Positions 28,581 to 34,177 of a stretch of 38,678 nt of DNA are shown here, one piece after another. The stretch is from positions 1 through 38,678 of the IMG/VR virus record IMGVR_UViG_3300032236_000267; one strand, 5' to 3'. A model generated the notes under the pieces. That model was not told where the DNA came from and did not search any database. It was given only the letters and a program-made list of their open reading frames with translations. Origin of the DNA: a virus. Position 1 is the stretch's first letter. Each line of letters opens with the position of its first letter. The position numbers and the translations under genes are program-made.

Positions 28581-28859
28581 ATGAGTACACAAGTTAATAC
28601 AATTTTTGGTGATTTTAAAGATGATGATTTAAAAATTATCCGTGATGCTATTGAAGAAATCTCAGTTCATTATCAAAAGATTGCAGCTGAAAACGGTGAC
28701 ATTAAAGATATCGTTGGTTCAGTATATGACCAATACAAAATCCCTAAAAAGATTATTAAACGATTGGCTAAAGTCCATTACAAACAATCTTTCAGTCAAC
28801 AAGTGGTTGAAGATAAAGAGTTTGAGGCATTATATGTTGGTGTGACAGAAGTAAAATAG
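28581..28859 (+). CDS. Small helical protein, possible DsbA-type dsDNA-binding factor
   Basis: The 92-residue, mainly helical protein reads DDLKIIRDAIEEISVHYQKI, KDIVGSVYDQYKIPKKIIKR, LAKVHYKQSFSQQVV and ends FEALYVGVTEVK. The 'iyk.ykip.kilkrla..yyk.sf......d.efe.lye' pattern recalls small double-stranded DNA binding proteins of T4-like phages such as DsbA, which stimulates late transcription. This is a weak, memory-based match. It sits between the clamp and clamp loader genes, where a late-transcription partner of gp45 would fit. The stop codon overlaps the first hairpin of the gene 44 leader. Confidence 0.5.
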   Translation: MSTQVNTIFGDFKDDDLKIIRDAIEEISVHYQKIAAENGDIKDIVGSVYDQYKIPKKIIKRLAKVHYKQSFSQQVVEDKEFEALYVGVTEVK

Positions 28860-28931
28860 TTACTGAGCAGTAACTTTTATTGATAAACCGCTCAGTTTTA
28901 ACAGAAATGTTACTGAGCGGTAACTTTTATT
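28858..28931 (+). promoter_or_regulatory. Gene 44 leader: two copies of a hairpin with an alternative pairing
   Basis: Two 23-base direct repeats at 28859-28881 and 28909-28931 differ at one base (A or G). Each forms a small hairpin (AGTTAC with GTAACT in the first, GTTAC with GTAAC in the second) around a TGAGCR loop and is followed by TTTTATT. Between them CCGCTCAG (28888-28895) is an exact complement of CTGAGCGG (28913-28920) in the second copy, and GCTCAG also matches the loop of the first. The pairings exclude one another, as in an attenuator. It ends 12 bases before the gene 44 start. Confidence 0.6.
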
Positions 28932-28942
28932 ATGAGGTGTAT

Positions 28943-29878
28943 ATGAGTGAACAAATTCTTTGGACCGAGAAATATCGTCCTAAAAAAGTCGATGATTGTA
29001 TTCTACATGATTCAATTAAAACAACCTTTCAAGAATATGTTAAGAAAGGTGAAATTCCAAATCTATTATTAGCTGGTTCAGCTGGTGTAGGCAAAACAAC
29101 AATTGCCAAGGCTTTATGTAATGAAGTTGGTTGTGATTTCATTGTTATCAATGGTTCTGACGAGAGTGGTATTGATGTTCTTCGTAACAAGATTAAGAAC
29201 TATGCCTCTTCTGTATCCTTGTCTGGTGGACGTAAAGTTATCATCATTGATGAGGCAGACTATCTAAATCCTAATTCAACTCAACCGGCATTACGTGGCG
29301 CAATAGAAGAGTTCTCAAGTAATTGCTCTTTCATCTTTACTTGTAACTTTAAAAACCGTATCATCGAACCATTACACTCACGTTGTACGGTAATTGATTT
29401 CAAAACTAATGGACTAAAAGCCAAACTAGCATCTCAATTCTTTAAACGTGTTGAATGGATTCTTGAGCAAGAGAATGTTACTTATGATAAAGATGTGGTC
29501 GCCACAATCATCACCAAGCACTTTCCAGACAACCGTAGAATCTTAAATGAACTACAACGATATTCTGCTTCAGGTACAATTGATAAAGGTATCCTGGCTA
29601 ACGTATCTGAGATTTCATTATCCAATTTGGTTAAGACAATCAAAGAAAAAGACTTTACTGGTATGCGTAAATGGGTTACTCAGAACTTAGATAACGACCC
29701 TGTACGTATCTATCGTAAAATCTATGATGGACTATATGACAATCTTAAACCAGATTCTATTCCACAAGCAGTGTTAATCTTGGCTCGATATCAGTATCAA
29801 GCGGCTTTCGTGGCAGACCAAGAGATTAACCTTGTTGCTTGCCTGACAGAATTTATGGTTGAGTTGGAGTTTAAATAA
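28943..29878 (+). CDS. gp44: Clamp loader large subunit gp44 (AAA+)
   Basis: The 311-residue AAA+ ATPase loads gp45 on DNA together with gp62. Motifs: LWTEKYRPKKVDDCILHD start, Walker A AGSAGVGKTTIAKAL, Walker B KVIIIDEADYLN, sensor 1 FTCNFKNRIIEPL and the arginine finger LHSRC. I start it at ATG 28943, which has GAGG upstream and gives the family N-terminus MSEQILWTEKYRPK. The open frame continues upstream through the leader to a TTG at 28880, but that stretch is hairpin sequence rather than protein. Length equals T4 gp44 (319 residues). Confidence 0.95.
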   Translation: MSEQILWTEKYRPKKVDDCILHDSIKTTFQEYVKKGEIPNLLLAGSAGVGKTTIAKALCNEVGCDFIVINGSDESGIDVLRNKIKNYASSVSLSGGRKVIIIDEADYLNPNSTQPALRGAIEEFSSNCSFIFTCNFKNRIIEPLHSRCTVIDFKTNGLKAKLASQFFKRVEWILEQENVTYDKDVVATIITKHFPDNRRILNELQRYSASGTIDKGILANVSEISLSNLVKTIKEKDFTGMRKWVTQNLDNDPVRIYRKIYDGLYDNLKPDSIPQAVLILARYQYQAAFVADQEINLVACLTEFMVELEFK

Positions 29879-29879
29879 G

Positions 29880-30269
29880 ATGGCTGACCTATTTAAAGAG
29901 GTCATTCCTGCCATCTTACAGACCAAAAAGAATGTGTTAGTAGATGAACAAGATGTCAAGAAATACGATGCCTTTATTGTTAATAAAGCTCTATCCTTTC
30001 ACGTAGATTGCATACTCCACGCAAACGAAATGAATAAATTCTGTGGTTTAGATAATGACCTACAGTTCCAATATTATCTAAATACCATAAGGTCAATGAA
30101 GCGGAAATACCAACCGTGGCAAAAGGCTGAAGTTGATAAGGATTTAGAGCCTATTAAAGAGTATTTTGGTTTCTCAAATGAGAAGGCTAAACAAGCTCTC
30201 AGAGTTCTAAACGATGAACAAATCACTTTAATAAAAGAAAAAACAAATAAAGGTGGAGTGACCAAATAA
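29880..30269 (+). CDS. gp62: Clamp loader small subunit gp62
   Basis: This 129-residue protein occupies the gene 62 place between 44 and regA. The family signature is visible in DLFKEVIPAILQTKKNV, the FIVNKALSFHVDCI segment, MNKFCGLDNDLQFQYYLNTI and RSMKRKYQPWQKA. It binds gp44 in a 4:1 complex. I chose ATG 29880, one base after the gene 44 stop; the frame opens further upstream inside gene 44. It is shorter than T4 gp62 (187 residues), as in marine relatives. The stop TAA shares its last base with the regA start. Confidence 0.9.
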   Translation: MADLFKEVIPAILQTKKNVLVDEQDVKKYDAFIVNKALSFHVDCILHANEMNKFCGLDNDLQFQYYLNTIRSMKRKYQPWQKAEVDKDLEPIKEYFGFSNEKAKQALRVLNDEQITLIKEKTNKGGVTK

Positions 30270-30685
30270 TGATTCGTATAGAAGACATGGTTGAAGTGAC
30301 TTTGGATAAGAAAGATGATTTCTTAAAGGTCAAAGAAACCCTTACCCGCATTGGATTGGCATCAAAAAAGGATAATACTTTATACCAATCATGCCACATT
30401 TTGCACAAACAAGGCAAGTATTACATCGTTCATTTTAAAGAACTATTTGCTTTGGATGGAAAACCATCAGACATTTCTGAGAATGATATTGCTCGTAGAA
30501 ATACTATTACTAATTTATTGGATGAATGGGACTTGGTTGACATTGTAAGACCAGAACAAACAGTCGAACCTATTGTTTCATTATCACAAGTTAAAATTAT
30601 TCCTTTCAAAGAAAAGAATGATTGGAATTTAGTTTCTAAATATAATATTGGCAAGAAACCAAATACAACAAATTACGCAGACTAA
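30269..30685 (+). CDS. regA: Translational repressor RegA
   Basis: The 138-residue protein is RegA, which binds ribosome-binding regions of early mRNAs and blocks translation. Typical stretches: FLKVKETLTRIGLASKKDNT, LYQSCHILHKQGKYYIVHFK, ELFALDGKPSDISENDIARR and NTITNLLDEWDLV. It starts one base before the gene 62 stop is complete. In T4 gene 43 (DNA polymerase) follows; here the pqqA/Hsp20/tRNA island follows, so the polymerase gene lies elsewhere. Confidence 0.94.
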   Translation: MIRIEDMVEVTLDKKDDFLKVKETLTRIGLASKKDNTLYQSCHILHKQGKYYIVHFKELFALDGKPSDISENDIARRNTITNLLDEWDLVDIVRPEQTVEPIVSLSQVKIIPFKEKNDWNLVSKYNIGKKPNTTNYAD

Positions 30686-30713
30686 GTTAATGATTTTCTC
30701 TATGACATTCCTA

Positions 30714-30742
30714 TTGACGGGGTGTAAATAAAGGTGTAGGAT
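30714..30742 (+). promoter_or_regulatory. Sigma70-like promoter before pqqA
   Basis: TTGACG (30714-30719), a 17-base spacer and TAGGAT (30737-30742), 33 bases upstream of the pqqA start. The -35 is strong and the -10 is weak (4 of 6). It lies in the 90-base gap after regA. The spacer contains TAAATAAAG, so a late promoter overlapping it cannot be excluded. Confidence 0.55.
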
Positions 30743-30775
30743 GTAATCTCATTCAATAACTTTAGGAGAAATATT

Positions 30776-30847
30776 ATGTGGACAAAACCAGCTGCTACTG
30801 AAATGCGTTTCGGTTTCGAAGTAACAATGTACGTAATGAATAAATAG
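30776..30847 (+). CDS. pqqA: PqqA: precursor peptide of pyrroloquinoline quinone
   Basis: This 23-residue peptide starts MWTKPAATE and has the core GFEVTMY. PqqA peptides of PQQ-making bacteria share the start MW.KPa, a Glu and Arg near residues 9-11, Gly13 and the E-V-T-x-Y box in which Glu15 and Tyr19 are joined and excised to become PQQ. All these residues and the usual 23-residue length are present. PqqE (radical SAM) with PqqD makes the first Glu-Tyr bond; none of those partners is in the window, so the host would supply them. PQQ is the cofactor of methanol and glucose dehydrogenases in the periplasm. An excellent AGGAG site lies 7 bases before ATG and a promoter is upstream. The gene is isolated between regA and a structured RNA, which fits a phage-acquired metabolic gene. 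Confidence is high because the motif is strict, though the peptide is short. Confidence 0.88.
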   Translation: MWTKPAATEMRFGFEVTMYVMNK

Positions 30848-30856
30848 TTATACAAT

Positions 30857-30968
30857 GTTTAAACAACCTCTCACATCCGGTCTTCAGAGTCGGTGTTGTC
30901 AAGTCGTTTAAACTCCGGTATTAACGCCTAGGACCGTTAATCAGGTGGGGATAACCTGTCAAACCCCA
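30857..30968 (+). ncRNA. Structured non-coding RNA downstream of pqqA
   Basis: The 129 bases between pqqA and the next late promoter contain no gene but a series of helices. GTTTAAAC at 30857-30864 pairs with an identical copy (self-complementary) at 30906-30913, enclosing an imperfect arm in which ACA-CCG pairs with CGG-TGT. ATTAACG (30920-30926) pairs with CGTTAAT (30935-30941). CAGGT (30942-30946) pairs with ACCTG (30954-30958), while GGGG (30947-30950) in its loop pairs with CCCC (30964-30967), an H-type pseudoknot. It is more GC-rich than its surroundings. I know no matching family; a riboswitch, a 3' stabiliser of the pqqA mRNA or a free small RNA are options. Confidence 0.6.
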
Positions 30969-30976
30969 ATTTGCTT

Positions 30977-30984
30977 TATAAATA
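30977..30984 (+). promoter_or_regulatory. Late promoter box TATAAATA (Hsp20)
   Basis: An exact TATAAATA, 62 bases before the Hsp20 start. The transcript would begin just ahead of the UUCG hairpin at 30990, leaving a structured 5' end. Confidence 0.72.
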
Positions 30985-30989
30985 AAGAG

Positions 30990-31008
30990 TACATGCCTTC
31001 GGGGTGTA
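30990..31008 (+). other. UUCG hairpin in the Hsp20 5' leader
   Basis: TACAT pairs with GTGTA and CC with GG around a TTCG tetraloop, with one bulged G, followed by TAATTTTT. It could act as a weak terminator for transcripts arriving from pqqA or, because it lies a few bases after the expected late start, as a protective 5' hairpin on the Hsp20 mRNA. Confidence 0.55.
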
Positions 31009-31046
31009 TAATTTTTGAAAACTTGCTTAATTTTAAGGAGAAAAAC

Positions 31047-31469
31047 ATGACTAATCCATACCGTTCACTATTACCTTCCACAATTGGTTTCGATAGACTA
31101 CTATCAACATTCGATGAGCTCAATGAAGCTATTACCGAAAAGAGACCAACATATCCGCCATACAACATCTATAAAGTAGATGATACGCATTACAAAATTC
31201 AAATTGCAGTTGCTGGGTTCAGTCGAGATGAATTACAAATTACCTTTGAAGGTAATAAAGTAATTGTTATTGGCCAAAAAGATAATTCTAATTTTATAGA
31301 ACCAAAATATATATATAAAGGTATTGCTACCAGAGACTTTCAACACACATTTACATTAGCTGAAACAGTTATTGTAGGGTCGGCTGAATTTGTTGATGGA
31401 ATACTTGAAATTGCTTTGAAAAATATTATTCCTGAGGAAAAGAAATCTCGTTTAATAGAAATCAAATAA
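31047..31469 (+). CDS. Small heat-shock protein, Hsp20/IbpA family
   Basis: The 140-residue protein is an alpha-crystallin-domain small heat-shock protein: the N-terminal arm has RSLLPSTIGFDRLLSTFDEL, the domain runs from about residue 35 (YPPYNIYKVDDTHYKIQIAV then AGFSRDELQITFEGNKVIV) to GILEIALKNIIPEEKK. The IbpA-type 'P.yNI.k.d...Y.I..avAGf..del.i' line is very clear. These proteins hold unfolding proteins for refolding; they are frequent in T4-like marine phages. I chose ATG 31047, behind AAGGAG; the frame opens further upstream across the leader. A late promoter and a hairpin precede it and a GAAA hairpin follows. Confidence 0.93.
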   Translation: MTNPYRSLLPSTIGFDRLLSTFDELNEAITEKRPTYPPYNIYKVDDTHYKIQIAVAGFSRDELQITFEGNKVIVIGQKDNSNFIEPKYIYKGIATRDFQHTFTLAETVIVGSAEFVDGILEIALKNIIPEEKKSRLIEIK

Positions 31470-31475
31470 TTTGAA

Positions 31476-31495
31476 AAGCGGGAGAAATCCCGCTT
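31476..31495 (+). terminator. GAAA-loop hairpin overlapping the next -35 box
   Basis: AAGCGGGA pairs perfectly with TCCCGCTT around GAAA. It follows the Hsp20 stop by 6 bases but has no T tract; instead its last two Ts are the first two bases of a TTGACA box. It may be a weak terminator or 3' end stabiliser for Hsp20 mRNA, or a protein site that controls the promoter. Confidence 0.6.
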
Positions 31496-31522
31496 GACAA
31501 AGCATATATAATGTAGTATAAT
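31494..31522 (+). promoter_or_regulatory. Consensus sigma70 promoter
   Basis: TTGACA (31494-31499), exactly 17 bases, TATAAT (31517-31522): a perfect consensus host promoter, among the strongest in the window. It would drive the 29-residue peptide, the tRNA-Gly-like RNA, tRNA-Gly and initiator tRNA. Confidence 0.9.
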
Positions 31523-31541
31523 CCTTTTTAGAGATTGAGAT

Positions 31542-31631
31542 ATGGCTAAAGCAAAGAAATCAAAACCAAAGAGTAAAAACTGGTACGGTTCACAACTAAT
31601 GGAAAAGATTAAAGTAAAGCCTAAAAAATAA
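31542..31631 (+). CDS. 29-residue basic peptide
   Basis: A short frame starts MAKAKKSKPKSKNWYGSQ and ends KVKPKK; 12 of 29 residues are Lys. It lies 19 bases after a consensus promoter, with GAGATTGAGAT as a weak ribosome site. Such a charge suggests binding to nucleic acid or to an acidic host protein. I do not recognise a family. The strong promoter and compact spacing to the RNA genes downstream are the main support for it being real. Confidence 0.5.
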   Translation: MAKAKKSKPKSKNWYGSQLMEKIKVKPKK

Positions 31632-31639
31632 GTTTAAAT

Positions 31640-31706
31640 GCGGCGTGTAATAGTACGATTTGAAGTTCCCCTTCAAATTATCTGAGCATAGCAGGACGCC
31701 GCTCCA
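31640..31706 (+). ncRNA. tRNA-Gly-like RNA with non-standard arms
   Basis: This 67-base element has a perfect 7-bp acceptor-like stem (GCGGCGT with ACGCCGC) followed by TCCA, i.e. U73 and CCA as in bacterial tRNA-Gly. The middle holds a hairpin (ATTTGAAG with CTTCAAAT) whose loop shows TTCCC, containing the Gly anticodon TCC. The 3' arm (TCTG-AGCATAG-CAGG) sits where the T-arm belongs but has AGCAT in place of TTCGA, and the 5' arm (GTA-ATAG-TAC) is far too short for a D-arm. It directly precedes a normal tRNA-Gly with the same anticodon. It may be a minimal tRNA, a decoy for glycyl-tRNA synthetase or another stable RNA. Confidence 0.6.
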
Positions 31707-31709
31707 AAT

Positions 31710-31783
31710 GCGGGTTTAGTTTAATGGTAAAACTAGAGGTTTCCAACCTTTCGTTCTCAGTTCGATTCTGAGAATCCGCTCCA
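31710..31783 (+). tRNA. tRNA-Gly(TCC)
   Basis: A normal cloverleaf: acceptor GCGGGTT with AATCCGC, anticodon loop TTTCCAA, T-loop TTCGATT, U73 and encoded CCA. It reads GGA (and GGG). It is three bases after the tRNA-Gly-like RNA. Confidence 0.93.
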
Positions 31784-31789
31784 AACAAT

Positions 31790-31867
31790 CGCAGGTTAGA
31801 GTTCTGGCGAACTCACCGGTCTCATAAGCCGGACTAAGGTATGGTTCGATTCCTACACCTGCAACCA
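31790..31867 (+). tRNA. Initiator tRNA-fMet(CAT)
   Basis: The anticodon loop is CTCATAA. The hallmarks of a bacterial initiator are present: C1 facing A72 (unpaired end, C-GCAGGT against ACCTGC-A-A-CCA) and an A11-T24 pair in the D-stem. The anticodon stem is CCGGT/GCCGG, without the three consecutive G-C pairs of E. coli. The T-stem has a bulged T (GTA-T-GG with CCTAC), making 78 bases. Elongator Met is encoded separately at 37645. Confidence 0.82.
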
Positions 31868-31879
31868 ATACAGGTTATT

Positions 31880-31987
31880 ATGAAACATCCAGAGCGTGAT
31901 ACAATTTGGTGGTTTATGAGAATTGTGGAAATGATTACCTGTATTCATATCATGGCCAATTTTTGGCTAACTCACTTTATTAAATAG
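31880..31987 (+). CDS. 35-residue peptide, possibly membrane-associated
   Basis: A short frame beginning MKHPERDTIWWFMRIVEMIT and rich in aromatic and aliphatic residues to its end (HIMANFWLTHFIK). It could form one amphipathic or membrane-inserted helix. CAGGT lies 6 bases upstream as a poor ribosome site. It is packed between the initiator tRNA and a late promoter. No family recognised; it may be chance. Confidence 0.35.
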   Translation: MKHPERDTIWWFMRIVEMITCIHIMANFWLTHFIK

Positions 31988-31994
31988 ATAAATA
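31987..31994 (+). promoter_or_regulatory. Late promoter-like box GATAAATA (homospermidine synthase)
   Basis: GATAAATA, one mismatch to TATAAATA and the same variant as before gene 18. It lies 14 bases before ATG 32009 and 26 before ATG 32021. If used, the mRNA would start near 32001, which favours the second ATG. Confidence 0.5.
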
Positions 31995-32008
31995 TAGAAT
32001 AGTCTTTA

Positions 32009-33457
32009 ATGGGTGTTCAAATGAAATCTTTAAATCAATTCAAACTAACGAATAAGAAATATAAGAAACATGTAGTATTCAATGGTCGTATTCTTATTCT
32101 AGGCTATGGTTCAGTTGGCCAAGCAATTCTTCCTGTAATTATCAAACATATCGGTTTAGATTTAAACAAGATTACAGTATTAGAAAAAGACAATCACAAA
32201 AAACTATTTGACGAGCGCCATGGTGGGTCTGGTATCAAATATGTTCGTAAAGAAATCTTACCTGACAATTACAAAGCAGAGTTAAAGAAGTATGTTGGCC
32301 ACGGTGACCTTATTATCAATGCTTCATTGAACATTCAAGCATTAGCACTATTAGAATGGTGTGCTGAGAATGGTGTGATGCAGATTGATACATCACTAGA
32401 ACGTTGGGGTCACGACCAAGATGAAACAATCCCTAAATTATCAGATAGAACATTGTATCACACTCACAATGAAGTCCGTGAAGCAATGAAGAAATATCCA
32501 GGTTGTGCGACACTAGCTGTTACACACGGTGCTAATCCAGGTTATGTTAACCATCTAACTAAACGTGCATTGTTAAATCTAGCAGACGAGAAGAAAGAAA
32601 AAGTACAAGTTCCAACCTCACGTGAGGAATGGGCTCAACTAATGAAGTCATTGGGTGTTAAAGTAGTTCATATTGCTGAACGTGACACACAAATTGTGGA
32701 TGACCCTAAACTTAAAAACGAATTTGTTAATACATGGTCAGTTGAGGGCTTTTGGGCAGAAGGACGAGCACCATCTGAAATGGGATGGGGCACACATGAA
32801 GAAGAGCATCCAGAAGAGGGCGAATCTCAAGGTACGGCAGCATTCCTATATAAACCAGGCGTAACAGTAATGATGCGTTCATGGGTACCAAATGGCGGAC
32901 AATATAACGGATTCTGTGTACAACATTCAGAGTCAGTAACCATCAGTCAATACTTTGAAACAGAAGATGGTAAATTTAGACCATCAGTTTATTACGTTTA
33001 TCATCCATGTGATTCAGCCATTGTATCTTTACATGAAATGCGTGGTAAAGAATTGGACATGCAGAAGAAACAACGTATTGCTAAGAATGAAATTATTGCT
33101 GGTATGGATGAACTTGGTGTTCTTTTGATTGGTGATGACTTTGCTTTCTGGCATGGTTCACAAATGAATATTGACCACGCTCGTAAGTTGGTGCCAGGTG
33201 AAAATGCAACATCAATGCAAGTCGCCGGTTCTATGTTAGGTGCTATTGTTTGGATGATTAAACATCCATATAATGGTTATACAGAACCAGAAGATATCCC
33301 ATTCAGAGAAATCTTAGAAGTTGGTGATATGTATTGGGAACCTTTAGTAAGTGTCCTATCTAATTGGACACCAAACAAAGATGTAAATAGTTTATTCTAC
33401 CGTGAATTTGATTCTAAGAACCCTTGTAAATTTGAGAACTTTAGAGTTTGGACTTAA
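32009..33457 (+). CDS. hss: Homospermidine synthase
   Basis: This 482-residue protein is an NAD-dependent homospermidine synthase of the saccharopine-dehydrogenase fold, making homospermidine from two putrescine molecules. The Rossmann motif is ILILGYGSVGQAILP. Family-specific stretches are LAVTHGANPGYVNHLTKRAL, NTWSVEGFWAEGRAPSEMGW followed by GTHEEEHPEEG, and YYVYHPCDSAIVSLHE. Length equals bacterial enzymes (about 477). ATG 32009 gives the longest product; ATG 32021 (MKSLNQF) fits the late promoter better. Polyamines neutralise packaged DNA and support translation, so the enzyme may help DNA packing late in infection (inference). It is followed after 3 bases by the glycosyltransferase gene. 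Confidence 0.93.
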   Translation: MGVQMKSLNQFKLTNKKYKKHVVFNGRILILGYGSVGQAILPVIIKHIGLDLNKITVLEKDNHKKLFDERHGGSGIKYVRKEILPDNYKAELKKYVGHGDLIINASLNIQALALLEWCAENGVMQIDTSLERWGHDQDETIPKLSDRTLYHTHNEVREAMKKYPGCATLAVTHGANPGYVNHLTKRALLNLADEKKEKVQVPTSREEWAQLMKSLGVKVVHIAERDTQIVDDPKLKNEFVNTWSVEGFWAEGRAPSEMGWGTHEEEHPEEGESQGTAAFLYKPGVTVMMRSWVPNGGQYNGFCVQHSESVTISQYFETEDGKFRPSVYYVYHPCDSAIVSLHEMRGKELDMQKKQRIAKNEIIAGMDELGVLLIGDDFAFWHGSQMNIDHARKLVPGENATSMQVAGSMLGAIVWMIKHPYNGYTEPEDIPFREILEVGDMYWEPLVSVLSNWTPNKDVNSLFYREFDSKNPCKFENFRVWT

Positions 33458-33460
33458 ATA

Positions 33461-34174
33461 ATGTTTGTTTTGCCATGTAAATATGTTGAAGGGTGTTTGA
33501 TTGAAGATAGTGTTAAAGCTATCAGAGAACTACACCCTTTAGAAACTATATTAGTTGTTGATTCTGATTCCACCGATAAATCATATTATGAAAAACTAAA
33601 ACCGTATAATGTCATAATTGCCGACATCGCTAATAAAAATTACGAGTCTGGTGCATTTTGGTATGCAGTTGAAAATTATGTTGAACCATATTATGTTGTT
33701 ATTCAAGATTCAGTAATTCTCAAACAACACTTACATAAGTACCTACATGATTTTGAGCAATTCTATTGTTTTATCAATTTCAATGAAAACACTTTACACC
33801 ATCATATGCAAGACCAAACAGGAAGTTTTGGTTTTGTAACACGTATCAATGAGATGCTTGGTGGATTTGATAAAGTGTCATACCATGATAATCTAAATTT
33901 CACTGGTGTGTTTGGTCCTAGTTTTATTATTAAACGACCAATGGTTGACTTGATGTTGAAAAATAGATTAAATGAAACCTTGTTACCAGAGAATAAATTT
34001 GACCATCAGATTACAGAACGAATTTATGGTTTGGTGGCAAAACAATGTGGTGTTGATGTTGAGAAGAATACAATCTTGGGTAATTTACATCAACTAAAAT
34101 CAACAAACATGCAAGGTGAAGTGTTGGTTACCGACTTGCTAAATAAGGTATGGTTCGCAAATAAAAGACAATAG
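33461..34174 (+). CDS. GT2-like glycosyltransferase
   Basis: The 237-residue protein looks like a small GT-A glycosyltransferase: MFVLPCKYVEG start, ETILVVDSDSTDKSYYEKLK as the nucleotide-binding strand and loop, NYESGAFWYAVENYVEPYYV then VIQDSVIL in place of the DxD strand, and FDHQITERIYGLVAKQCGVD near the end. The metal motif is QDS rather than DxD, so catalysis is uncertain. It is part of a three-gene unit with homospermidine synthase (3 bases upstream) and the HAD-nucleotidyltransferase (3 bases downstream). Probably it decorates a surface or virion glycan; the substrate is unknown. Confidence 0.65.
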   Translation: MFVLPCKYVEGCLIEDSVKAIRELHPLETILVVDSDSTDKSYYEKLKPYNVIIADIANKNYESGAFWYAVENYVEPYYVVIQDSVILKQHLHKYLHDFEQFYCFINFNENTLHHHMQDQTGSFGFVTRINEMLGGFDKVSYHDNLNFTGVFGPSFIIKRPMVDLMLKNRLNETLLPENKFDHQITERIYGLVAKQCGVDVEKNTILGNLHQLKSTNMQGEVLVTDLLNKVWFANKRQ

Positions 34175-34177
34175 ATT

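Noticed and set aside
28859-28931. CRISPR-like repeats
   Set aside because: Only two copies of a hairpin unit with a 27-base gap exist; no array and no cas genes are present.
28880-28942. N-terminal extension of gp44 starting at TTG 28880
   Set aside because: The extension translates the repeated hairpin leader; the family N-terminus begins at ATG 28943 with a GAGG site.
30945-31046. N-terminal extension of Hsp20
   Set aside because: It covers the pseudoknot end, late promoter and UUCG hairpin; ATG 31047 has AAGGAG and gives a normal Hsp20 start.
30857-31706. tmRNA (one- or two-piece) or glutamine riboswitch
   Set aside because: I looked for the tmRNA 5' and 3' tRNA-like ends, a tag-peptide frame and the conserved glutamine-riboswitch core and saw none in this window.
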